A stretch of 8,706 nucleotides of DNA from an uncultured bacterium (GTDB lineage: Bacteria; Cyanobacteriota; Vampirovibrionia; Gastranaerophilales; Gastranaerophilaceae), in assembly GCA_949299435.1 (NCBI GenBank), contig CASGAK010000121.1, positions 1 through 8,706 of the forward strand, given 5' to 3'. The position numbers and the translations under genes were made by a program. Of the stretch, positions 1 through 6,600 are shown piece by piece (within the stretch, counting starts at the first letter, position 1; every line of letters starts with the position of its first letter). The notes beneath the pieces were generated by a model. It was not told the DNA's origin and did not search any database. It was given only the letters and a program-made list of their open reading frames with translations.

Positions 1-1
1 A

Positions 2-112
2 TTAAGATTAAAGCAGCTTGACACTGAACAAAATGCTATACAAACTGAAATGGACGCTGTTCAAAAGGTTATTGAAAAGAACACTGAGTCTACTTTCAAA
101 ACCTTCGGTTAA
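2..112 (+). CDS. C-terminal fragment of an unidentified helical protein
   Basis: An open frame enters from the left edge and ends at TAA 110-112, giving 36 residues (starts LRLKQLDTEQ, ends STFKTFG). The piece is hydrophilic and alternates charged, Gln and aliphatic residues, as in an amphipathic helix or coiled coil. It closes with a short aromatic tail (Phe-Lys-Thr-Phe-Gly). There is no Cys, Trp or membrane segment. The frame is favoured because a terminator hairpin begins 16 nt after the stop, and because the overlapping frame-3 reading (18-281) runs straight through both terminators with a low-complexity Phe/Lys-rich product. I do not recognise the gene with confidence. Similar 'TE-D-V-K-VI-KN' tails are, as I recall, found at the ends of several hypothetical proteins in gut Melainabacteria, but I cannot check this. 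Function is unknown. Confidence 0.6.
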   Translation, partial: LRLKQLDTEQNAIQTEMDAVQKVIEKNTESTFKTFG

Positions 113-128
113 TTCATTTCCTAAAAAG

Positions 129-165
129 AAAAAACGTACGAGGCTTATTTTTACGTGCGGTTTTT
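129..165 (+). terminator. Intrinsic terminator after the partial gene
   Basis: The arm AAAAAACGTACG (129-140) pairs with CGTGCGGTTTTT (154-165) across a 13-nt loop. Six inner pairs include one T-G wobble; there is one A/G mismatch and then five A-T pairs. The 3' arm ends in five T. It starts 16 nt after the stop at 112, as expected for a rho-independent terminator. The stem is imperfect and the T-run short, so it may be leaky. Confidence 0.6.
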
Positions 166-210
166 ATACAAAATTTTATATTTTCAATTTCATTTCCTTT
201 TTTCCCTTTG

Positions 211-237
211 GCGACCCTATTGGTCGTTTTTTTTTTT
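211..237 (+). terminator. Second intrinsic terminator, long T-tract
   Basis: The stem CGACC (212-216) pairs perfectly with GGTCG (222-226) around the loop CTATT, with a possible extra G-T pair (211/227). It is followed at once by eleven T (227-237). The T-tract lies only on the + strand side, so it stops rightward transcription. It sits 45 nt after the first terminator and before the smc promoter, and so acts as a backup that insulates the smc operon from read-through. Confidence 0.75.
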
Positions 238-294
238 GCTCGCATTATGGAAGAAGATTATTTTATAGTGAAATATATTAAGATTTCGTTAATC

Positions 295-310
295 CTTTGA
301 CATGTCAAAG
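295..310 (+). promoter_or_regulatory. Perfect 16-bp palindrome over the smc -35 box (possible operator)
   Basis: CTTTGACATGTCAAAG is its own reverse complement across all 16 bases. Its left half contains TTGACA, the presumed -35 box of smc. A dimeric regulator bound here would block RNA polymerase, so it could be an operator. However, TTGACA followed by TGTCAA is palindromic by itself, so only part of the symmetry is independent of the promoter. No second copy was noticed in the window and no regulator gene is next to it. Confidence 0.45.
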
Positions 311-325
311 ATATTATTGTCTAAT
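297..325 (+). promoter_or_regulatory. sigma70-type promoter of the smc-scpA-scpB operon
   Basis: A perfect -35 box TTGACA (297-302), a 17-bp spacer and TCTAAT (320-325, five of six matches to TATAAT) make a good housekeeping promoter. Transcription would start near 332, leaving a leader of about 23 nt. A perfect TATAAT also occurs at 337-342, but its -35 region (314-319, TTATTG) is poor and it would leave only about 6 nt before the ATG. It is the weaker alternative. Confidence 0.65.
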
Positions 326-354
326 AGAATTAAGACTATAATTGGGTAGGATTA

Positions 355-3300
355 ATGTATATAAAACAGCTTGAAATAGATAATTTTAAATCATTTGCCA
401 ATAAATCAGAAATTCCTTTACTGGAAGGTTTCACAACGATTTCAGGGCCAAACGGTTCTGGAAAAAGTAACATCATAGACAGTGTTTTATTTGCCTTAGG
501 ACTTGCAAATGCAAGTGAATTAAGGGCTGAAAATCTTTCACATTTTATATCTACCTATACAAAAAGAAATGAAGCATTTGTAAAAGTTACATTTGGTGGT
601 ATGGGAAATGGCCAAGATTTAAGTATTGCAAGAAAAATCAGAAAAACAAATCAAGGTTATGCAAGTACTTATTATATAAATGATTCAGTAACAACTCTTA
701 CAAATGTGCATGCTGAGCTTGAAAAATATAACGTAACTCCAAACAGTTATAATGTTATGATGCAAGGTGATGTTATGGGAATTACAAATTCTACCCCCAA
801 AAATCGCCGCAAAATCATAGATGAAATTGCAGGTGTTGCAGACTTTGACAGAAGAATAGAGCAAGCTACAAATGAATTAACAACTGTAGAACAGCGTGTA
901 GAGCGTTCACAGGTAATTTTGAATGAAGTAGATACAAGACTTGAACAATTAAAAGAAGAACGAGAAGTAGCTTTAAAATATCAAAAGTTACGAGAAGAAA
1001 AATCAGAGCTTGAAGGTCAGATTAATAAAGTCAGATTTTTCGATATAAAAAAGAATCTAGAACAAGCTCATGAAAATATACTGGAATTCACCAAAAAGAA
1101 AAAAGAAGAAGAGGTAAAGAACAAAGACCTTGATGAACGCCTTAACCTGATAAAGGCTAAATATCAAGAGATTTCAGAAGTTGTAAAAGAAAAAGGTGAA
1201 GCAAAACAAATTGAGCTAAAAAAACAGCAAGAGGAATTAAAAGGCGAAATTGATCGCAAAAATAACGCATCAATTTATGCTGATAAACAAATTCAAGATG
1301 GACTTAGAAGAATTGAGAACGCTAAAAACGGTATCGAAAATTACAAACAAAAAATTGAAGATTTTAAACTGAAAATACAGCTAAAAGAAGATGAAATAAA
1401 AATAATCGAAGCTAATATTGCTGAAAAAAATGCTGAGCTTAGAAAAATCCTTGAAGACATGACGGGCTTAAATGCAACAGCAGATCAGCACATCGAAAAA
1501 CGTAACAATTTACGCAAAACTTTGGAAAACCTTCAAGATAAAGAAAATGCACTTATAAAAGAAAAACTTCCATTAGAAAATGAGTTAAAGAATTTGCAAT
1601 CTGAACTTACAAAAGCTAAAGAAACCTTAGAAGAGTTAGAAAAGATGAAGGCAAATTTTGCATCTGACTTTGACTTGAAAAAGACTCTAATAGAGCAGTT
1701 GCAAAAAGAAATGGCTGATTTTAAAATCATTCAACAAAACACACTCCATGATCTTGATACAACCAAAAATGAAATTGAAGATGCAGAGCATGATATTCAA
1801 ATGGCATATAGAAAAGTTTCGACAATGGAAGCAAAAAAACAGTTTGCCCAGTCAAGTTTTAATAATGCCATTGATACAGTGATGAATGCGAAATTAAGAG
1901 GGGTTCACGCTCCCCTTGTAAAATTAGGTACAGTTGACAAAGAATATTCAACAGCAATGGAAGTTGCCTTTGGCGGCAGAATGACTCACATCGTAGTTGA
2001 TGATGAACATGTTGCGTCAGTTGCGATTGAACTTTTAAAATCCTCAGGTGCAGGTAGAGCGACATTTATTCCATTGAATAAAATTGTCAAAGCACCGACA
2101 AAATTAAACTTACCAAAAGATAAAGGTGTAATTGATTTTGCTATAAACCTTGTGGATTTCGATGATCAATATATTAACGCATTTTACTATGCAGTAGGCG
2201 ATACTTTGGTCGTCGAAGATATGGAGTGTGCAAAGAAATTAATCGGCAAATACCGAATGGTAACACTGCAAGGTGAAATTTTTGAAAAATCAGGCTCAAT
2301 GACTGGTGGCTCACAAAGAAAAACAGGACTGAGCTTTAGCCAAAATGATAATAATGAACTTGAAAATTTCAAAAAACACTTAAAAGAATTAGAAAATAAA
2401 TCATCAGCATTAAAAAACAAACGTCAAACATTAGAAAACAAACTTGATGATATCCGAAAAAAATATTCAGACTCTATGAATGAGTACTCAAAAGCAAAAG
2501 GTGAACTTGAAAATATGAGTAGCAACTATGCAAATAGTGAAAATATTTTGAAAGAAAGAGCTAAATTCATAGAAGAAACAGAACCTAAAATTGAGGATTT
2601 AAACAAAAAACTGGACAAACTTGAAGAACAAAACGTAAAAATTTATGATGACATGGCTCAAGTGCAGTCAGACATTGAAGAAGTTGAAAAACTTATAAAT
2701 GAGCAGGATTTAAAAGATTTAAAAGCAAAAACAGAAGGTGTCGAACACGAAATCAAAAGGCTTGAACAGAATTTGATGAATGCCAATGCCGCTAAAAATG
2801 ATTTTAATAGAGATATTGCATTCAACGAGAATTTAATAGAAACAAAAACAGAAGAAATACAAGGAATTGAATCCAATAACGTTAAATTGGAATCTGATAA
2901 AGTTCGCTTTAAAGAAGAAATAGAAGAGCTAAATAAAAAAACAGAAGCTCTAAATGAACAAATTGCAGAAATCGAAGAAAAACTCGGCAAATTATTAAAA
3001 GAACGAGATGAAATTAATGAAGAATTAAACGGGCTCGAAACACAAAGACATATCAGAGAAGCTGATATTGCAAGAATAGCTGAGCAAATAGAATCTTTTA
3101 GAGCGAGACGCCGAGAGTTGGAACCTCAGCTTGAAACCGCCAGAGAAGAACTTATAAACTCAGGAATCGAAATCGAGAAACTGGAACCGGTCGAAATTTC
3201 TATTGAAGAAATCACCTCCAAAATTCAGCGTTTAGAAAAAAGAATGCAAGAATTAGGTGATGTAAATATGCGTGCAATCGCAGCTTATGAAGAAGTACAG

Positions 3301-3846
3301 ACTCGTCAACAAGAATTAAAAACACAAATTGAGACATTATCTAAAGAACGTAAAGAAATTCTTGACAGAATGAGTAGTTATGAGCAATCAAAAAAAGAAG
3401 CCTTTTTAAAGACTTACAACAATATTAACGAAAATTTCAAGCAAGTATACCACCAGCTCTCAGAAGGAGAAGGTGAATTAAAACTTGAAAACCCAAATGA
3501 TCCACTTTCAGGCGGTATGACAATAGAAGTTCAACCAAGAGATAAAGACTTGCAAAGACTGGAAAGTATGTCAGGCGGTGAAAAAGCCCTGACTGCCCTC
3601 GCTTTTGTATTTGCAATTCAGCGTTATATGCCATCTCCATTCTATGCTTTCGATGAGGTTGATGCTAGTTTGGATACAATGAACGTGGAGCGTATCGCCC
3701 AAATGGTGCAGAACCAATCAAAAGATACGCAATTTATAGTAGTTAGCCACAGAAAACCTATGATAGAATCAGCAAATAGGACGATAGGTGTAACTCAAAA
3801 AGAAAAAGGTATAACCCGCGTTACGGGAGTAAAACTTAGAGATTAA
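355..3846 (+). CDS. smc: Chromosome segregation ATPase SMC
   Basis: SMC is the ATPase and long coiled-coil subunit of bacterial condensin. It dimerises through its hinge and traps DNA with ScpA and ScpB to compact and segregate the chromosome. The 1163 residues are of normal family length and every landmark is present: Walker A GPNGSGKS (31-38), Q-loop Gln137, N-terminal coil about 170-510, hinge about 513-660 with a Gly-rich GSMTGGS (647-653), C-terminal coil to about 1010, ABC signature MSGGEK (1072-1077), Walker B ending in Asp1100-Glu1101, D-loop ASLD (1104-1107) and switch His1132. The signature has Met where many SMCs have Leu, and the head and tail resemble cyanobacterial SMCs. Met355 follows TAGGA (347-351) with only 3 nt spacing, so the ribosome site is modest. 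The start fits the conserved N-terminal beta strand (MYIKQLEIDNFKSF). It is first in a four-gene operon, with scpA beginning 2 nt after its stop. No frameshift or lost catalytic residue was seen. Confidence 0.97.
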   Translation: MYIKQLEIDNFKSFANKSEIPLLEGFTTISGPNGSGKSNIIDSVLFALGLANASELRAENLSHFISTYTKRNEAFVKVTFGGMGNGQDLSIARKIRKTNQGYASTYYINDSVTTLTNVHAELEKYNVTPNSYNVMMQGDVMGITNSTPKNRRKIIDEIAGVADFDRRIEQATNELTTVEQRVERSQVILNEVDTRLEQLKEEREVALKYQKLREEKSELEGQINKVRFFDIKKNLEQAHENILEFTKKKKEEEVKNKDLDERLNLIKAKYQEISEVVKEKGEAKQIELKKQQEELKGEIDRKNNASIYADKQIQDGLRRIENAKNGIENYKQKIEDFKLKIQLKEDEIKIIEANIAEKNAELRKILEDMTGLNATADQHIEKRNNLRKTLENLQDKENALIKEKLPLENELKNLQSELTKAKETLEELEKMKANFASDFDLKKTLIEQLQKEMADFKIIQQNTLHDLDTTKNEIEDAEHDIQMAYRKVSTMEAKKQFAQSSFNNAIDTVMNAKLRGVHAPLVKLGTVDKEYSTAMEVAFGGRMTHIVVDDEHVASVAIELLKSSGAGRATFIPLNKIVKAPTKLNLPKDKGVIDFAINLVDFDDQYINAFYYAVGDTLVVEDMECAKKLIGKYRMVTLQGEIFEKSGSMTGGSQRKTGLSFSQNDNNELENFKKHLKELENKSSALKNKRQTLENKLDDIRKKYSDSMNEYSKAKGELENMSSNYANSENILKERAKFIEETEPKIEDLNKKLDKLEEQNVKIYDDMAQVQSDIEEVEKLINEQDLKDLKAKTEGVEHEIKRLEQNLMNANAAKNDFNRDIAFNENLIETKTEEIQGIESNNVKLESDKVRFKEEIEELNKKTEALNEQIAEIEEKLGKLLKERDEINEELNGLETQRHIREADIARIAEQIESFRARRRELEPQLETAREELINSGIEIEKLEPVEISIEEITSKIQRLEKRMQELGDVNMRAIAAYEEVQTRQQELKTQIETLSKERKEILDRMSSYEQSKKEAFLKTYNNINENFKQVYHQLSEGEGELKLENPNDPLSGGMTIEVQPRDKDLQRLESMSGGEKALTALAFVFAIQRYMPSPFYAFDEVDASLDTMNVERIAQMVQNQSKDTQFIVVSHRKPMIESANRTIGVTQKEKGITRVTGVKLRD

Positions 3847-3848
3847 TT

Positions 3849-4652
3849 ATGAGTAGTGAGACAGCAATACTTAATTATAACAATTCAGCAATTCCAGAAA
3901 ATGTCAATTTAGACAATGAAGGGATAGGAATTCTTGTATCAATGGCAAAAGCAGGAAAAATTGATCCTTGGAATATTGATATAATTGATGTCACAGACAA
4001 ATATCTCGCACATATGTGCGAAATGAAATCTCAAGATCTTCGCCTTACCGGCAGAACATTTCTTTTTGCTTCAGTGCTTTTAAAACTAAAATCAAATGTC
4101 TTGGAAGGCATTGATATAATGCAATTTGAAGATCAACCACAGGATAATATAGAATATGACGATGACGGCTTTATTGTTGATTACGGAGAAGAAGAAGAAT
4201 ATGTACCAACAAATAACGTTGTATCAATCGATGATGTTTTGCAGCGTAGAACAAGCGTAAGATTAAACAGAAATCGTGTAGTTACTTTGAGAGATTTGAT
4301 TAGACAGTTAGAGTTTTACGAAAAATTAGAACAAAAGCAATCACTAAAAAGTGCACATGAAAGGGCTAAAAGAAGAGTTCAATCATACTCAAGATTTACG
4401 GCTGACGATATTATAAATCTTGCCCATGAAGAATATATTGAGGATTGCGTGCTTCGTCTAAAAGAAAATCTATCACAAATTTTTGAAAAAGAAGAAAAAA
4501 TAGAACTAAATGAGCTAACTCTTTTGGGAATGGATAAAATAAGTGCCTATATAGCATTATTATTTTTAGTAACAGAAACCGATTACGAGTTAGTTCAAGA
4601 TGAATTTTATTCAGACTTGTATGTTGTAAGAGGTGAAAATGGAGTCGCTTAA
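3849..4652 (+). CDS. scpA: Segregation and condensation protein A (kleisin)
   Basis: ScpA is the kleisin that bridges the two SMC heads and carries ScpB. The 267 residues show the family plan. The N-terminal helical domain has LVSMAKAGKIDPWNIDIIDVT (29-49, in part) followed by the YLAHM and LLKLKS helices (to about 82) that bind the SMC neck. A middle region binds ScpB. The C-terminal winged helix (about 218-262, LTLLGMDKISAYIALLFLV) docks on the SMC head. Between the N domain and the middle region lies an acidic linker, residues 92-120, with about 12 Asp/Glu and no Lys or Arg. The ATG is 2 nt after the smc stop with only a weak AGAG-like site, so translation probably depends on ribosomes finishing smc. 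The 3' end overlaps scpB by 14 nt. Confidence 0.93.
   Translation: MSSETAILNYNNSAIPENVNLDNEGIGILVSMAKAGKIDPWNIDIIDVTDKYLAHMCEMKSQDLRLTGRTFLFASVLLKLKSNVLEGIDIMQFEDQPQDNIEYDDDGFIVDYGEEEEYVPTNNVVSIDDVLQRRTSVRLNRNRVVTLRDLIRQLEFYEKLEQKQSLKSAHERAKRRVQSYSRFTADDIINLAHEEYIEDCVLRLKENLSQIFEKEEKIELNELTLLGMDKISAYIALLFLVTETDYELVQDEFYSDLYVVRGENGVA
4629..4633 (+). promoter_or_regulatory. Ribosome binding site that sets the scpB start
   Basis: AGAGG (within AAGAGGTG, 4628-4635) is a good Shine-Dalgarno site, 5 nt before ATG 4639. An in-frame GTG at 4633 would add two residues, but it overlaps the Shine-Dalgarno site and has none of its own. ATG 4639 is therefore the better start. The site lies inside the last codons of scpA. 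Confidence 0.7.
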
Positions 4653-5142
4653 AGCAAGGATTGAAGCCGTATTATTTACAACAGCAAAGGCTCTTTCCAC
4701 AAATGAAATAGCAGAAATACTAGGTGTAGAAAATGAGCAAGTAGAAGAATCAATACTTGATTTAATTATGGACTATTCATCACGCGATGGAGCACTTGAA
4801 ATTGATGATGAAAACGGTTATATTTTACAGGTCAAAGAAGATTTCATGGACATCGTAGAGAAGTTATGTCCTGTCGATTTAAGACCTGCCGTGCTCAGAA
4901 CACTTGCTGTAATAGCACTAAAAGAACCGATTCGTCAAACAGATTTAAAAGACCTCAGAGGCTCTACAGCGTATGAACACGTTTCAGAATTAATAGACAA
5001 AGGACTAATTTCAAGAACTCGCGATAAAAACGGAAGAAGTTTCAATTTAAAAACAACGCCGAAGTTTGCTGAATATTTTAAATTAAAAGGCGACACACGT
5101 GCATTAGAAAAACTTCTTGAACAAGGGAAATTAGATGAATAA
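4639..5142 (+). CDS. scpB: Segregation and condensation protein B
   Basis: ScpB is the winged-helix (KITE) dimer that binds the middle of ScpA and completes the SMC complex. The 167-residue product has two winged-helix domains. The first is about 5-75 (LSTNEIAEILGVE, 19-31). The second is about 83-150, with a conserved ending: LRTLAVIALKEPIRQTDLKD (86-105), RGSTAYEHVSELIDKGLI (107-124) and TTPKFAEYF (139-147). The family pattern 'RG-x-x-x-x-x-x-x-x-L-x-x-x-G-L-I' followed by 'GR...TT-x-x-F' is clear. I chose ATG 4639 rather than GTG 4633 for its ribosome site. It overlaps scpA by 14 nt and the downstream protease gene by 8 nt (ATGAATAA), so all three proteins are probably made in coupled fashion. 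Confidence 0.92.
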   Translation: MESLKARIEAVLFTTAKALSTNEIAEILGVENEQVEESILDLIMDYSSRDGALEIDDENGYILQVKEDFMDIVEKLCPVDLRPAVLRTLAVIALKEPIRQTDLKDLRGSTAYEHVSELIDKGLISRTRDKNGRSFNLKTTPKFAEYFKLKGDTRALEKLLEQGKLDE

Positions 5143-6460
5143 AAAAACAATAAATAAAATAGTAATTACTGTAAGTATTTTTATTATCCTTATTGTAGTT
5201 TTGAGTATTCCTTATCTTTTGCTTGCTGCAGGAAAAAGCAATCTAGAAAAAAATAATATTTTAAAAGCATATAAACAATTACGCAAAGCATATATTTTAC
5301 GTCCCAAAAATCGTGACATACGATATTATTATGTAAAATCGATGACGGAGCTAAAACCGACAGAAAAAATTCAAATAGAGATTTATAAATTTTCCCAAAG
5401 CAAAATTCCTGATTCAGCAAGAGAACTCGCAAATCATCAGGTAAATTTATGGAAAAATAACATTTTATCAAATATTGGTGATAATTATATTGAACAAGCC
5501 TCATATGATAAAAATCTTTTAAGGTGGGATATAAATTCTTTTCCATTAAAAGTACGTCTAGATATTCCAATTTCAACACCTGACTATTACAGAGAAGAAA
5601 TAGAAAAAGCGTTTACCGATTGGTCACTAAGCACAGGTTTTTTGGAATTTGAATTTGTAGAAAGCGGGAAAGCAGACATTATAGTAAAATTTAATCCACT
5701 GCCCGATAACATCTGCGAAGACGGAATCTGCAAATATGTAGTCGGTTATACAAACCCGATAATTAAAGGAAAAATACTTAAATCAATGACAATAACCATG
5801 TATGATAAAGATGTAAACGGAAATTATTTTTCCGACAAAGAATTGTACAATACCATACTGCATGAAATAGGTCATGCCTTAGGAATAATGGGACACAGCT
5901 ACAGTTCAGATGATTTAATGTATATGTCAACCCAACCAAACAGTAATATTACAAGATATAGGAGTGATTTTCAATTTTTATCACAAGATGATTTAAATAC
6001 AATAAACCTTTTATACAAATTAATACCCGATATTTCAAATGTACCGATGTCAAAATTTAAAAAAGAAGGTCTTATATATGCACCTATAGTCTTAGGGAAC
6101 GAAAAAGACATAAACAAAAGAAAAATCGAAGAAGCAAAAAATTATATAGAATCAGCCCCGGAATTACCGGGAGGATATATAGACTTAGCAATTGCATATG
6201 CTGAGATAGAAAAATATTCAGATGCAATAGCCACTCTTAGAGAAGCACTGGAGCATGCACAAACAGATAATGACCGCTACATAATATATTATAACATCGC
6301 TGTAATACATCTTAATTCCAATCGATTAGAAGAAGCTGAAAAATACATAAACATGGCTAAAGACCTAAATTCCTCAGATGAAATATTAGAACTTGAAAGC
6401 AATTTAAATCATGCGAAAGCATCAAATAAAAAACCATTTAGAACAAATCTTTCAAACTAA
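5135..6460 (+). CDS. Membrane-anchored matrixin-like zinc metalloprotease with TPRs
   Basis: This is a predicted secreted or membrane-tethered zinc endopeptidase of the metzincin/matrixin type (M10-like, resembling the predicted Zn-dependent protease group known from cyanobacteria). Its substrate is unknown. The 441 residues have a Lys-rich start, one hydrophobic segment (9-31; anchor or signal peptide), a short TPR-like helical pair (about 35-70), then the catalytic domain (about 135-300). The zinc site is HEIGHALGIMGHS from 243: His243, Glu244, His247 and His254, with a Met-turn at DDLMY (259-263, Met262). The third His is one residue later than in the standard HExxHxxGxxH. Cys194 and Cys199 could form a disulfide. 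LSQDDLNTINLLY closes the domain, as in matrixins. Two C-terminal TPRs lie at 347-378 and 381-414. AAGGGA (5123-5128) is 6 nt before ATG 5135, which sits inside scpB. A place in the condensin operon is unexpected for an envelope protease. Confidence 0.85.
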   Translation: MNKKTINKIVITVSIFIILIVVLSIPYLLLAAGKSNLEKNNILKAYKQLRKAYILRPKNRDIRYYYVKSMTELKPTEKIQIEIYKFSQSKIPDSARELANHQVNLWKNNILSNIGDNYIEQASYDKNLLRWDINSFPLKVRLDIPISTPDYYREEIEKAFTDWSLSTGFLEFEFVESGKADIIVKFNPLPDNICEDGICKYVVGYTNPIIKGKILKSMTITMYDKDVNGNYFSDKELYNTILHEIGHALGIMGHSYSSDDLMYMSTQPNSNITRYRSDFQFLSQDDLNTINLLYKLIPDISNVPMSKFKKEGLIYAPIVLGNEKDINKRKIEEAKNYIESAPELPGGYIDLAIAYAEIEKYSDAIATLREALEHAQTDNDRYIIYYNIAVIHLNSNRLEEAEKYINMAKDLNSSDEILELESNLNHAKASNKKPFRTNLSN

Positions 6461-6526
6461 ATTAGCATCTAATATCACAGCTCTTAACAAAAACTTACAA
6501 AACCTTTAAAAAAATCCTTGTTCAAT

Positions 6527-6543
6527 ATACACTAAGAGTGTAT
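6527..6543 (+). promoter_or_regulatory. Stem-loop 1 upstream of the FAD gene
   Basis: ATACACT (6527-6533) pairs perfectly with AGTGTAT (6537-6543) around a 3-nt loop AAG. No T-run follows, so it is not a standard terminator. As DNA it is also an inverted repeat that could bind a dimeric regulator. Its right arm shares 6541-6543 with the next stem-loop. Confidence 0.45.
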
Positions 6544-6568
6544 GTGCTGTTTTAATTAAAAGCACATA
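6541..6568 (+). promoter_or_regulatory. Stem-loop 2 upstream of the FAD gene
   Basis: TATGTGCT (6541-6548) pairs perfectly with AGCACATA (6561-6568). The interior TTTTAATTAAAA (6550-6561) is itself palindromic and could lengthen the stem with a bulged G. It ends 22 nt before the Shine-Dalgarno site. No T-tract follows on either strand at the right distance, so a role in mRNA stability, attenuation or protein binding is more likely than termination. Confidence 0.45.
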
Positions 6569-6600
6569 AAAGTAAAAGAAATTAAGAATGAGGAATAGAA

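Larger units (their letters stand above)
6461..6600 (+). other. 140-nt intergenic leader of the FAD gene
   Basis: No ORF, tRNA or clear intrinsic terminator is visible after the protease stop. The first 60 nt are A-rich with weak -10-like stretches (for example TTAACA 6484-6489, 17 bp before TAAAAA), none convincing. The second half holds two stem-loops listed separately and a good Shine-Dalgarno site, GAGGA (6590-6594), 6 nt before ATG 6601. Whether the FAD gene is read through from the smc operon or has its own promoter cannot be settled from sequence. Confidence 0.5.

Noticed and set aside
18..281. Frame-3 ORF of 87 codons on the + strand
   Set aside because: It overlaps the end of the better-supported frame-2 gene and runs through two terminators. 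Its product is low-complexity and Phe/Lys-rich, and it has no ribosome site.
337..342. Perfect TATAAT as the main smc -10 box
   Set aside because: The -35 region at normal spacing is poor and the leader would be about 6 nt. The TTGACA-17-TCTAAT pair upstream is a better match, though both might be used.
113..354. Small RNA or riboswitch in the gap before smc
   Set aside because: Beyond the two terminators and the promoter I see no further stable structure or promoter that would define an RNA gene, and the leader after the predicted start is only about 23 nt.
2658..2990. Minus-strand ORF of 110 codons inside smc
   Set aside because: It is a Ser/Phe-rich mirror of the Glu/Lys-rich coiled coil. 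This is the usual antisense artefact of AT-rich coiled-coil genes.
4633..4638. GTG at 4633 as the scpB start
   Set aside because: It overlaps the Shine-Dalgarno sequence AGAGG that serves ATG 4639, and no site precedes it at a suitable distance.
5190..5579. Minus-strand ORF of 129 codons inside the protease gene
   Set aside because: It lies opposite a gene with a clear catalytic motif and good coupling signals. Its product has no recognisable domain and I saw no ribosome site.
6527..6568. Stem-loops as a terminator for the protease gene
   Set aside because: No T-tract follows on the + strand, and on the minus strand the T-run is more than ten bases from the stem.
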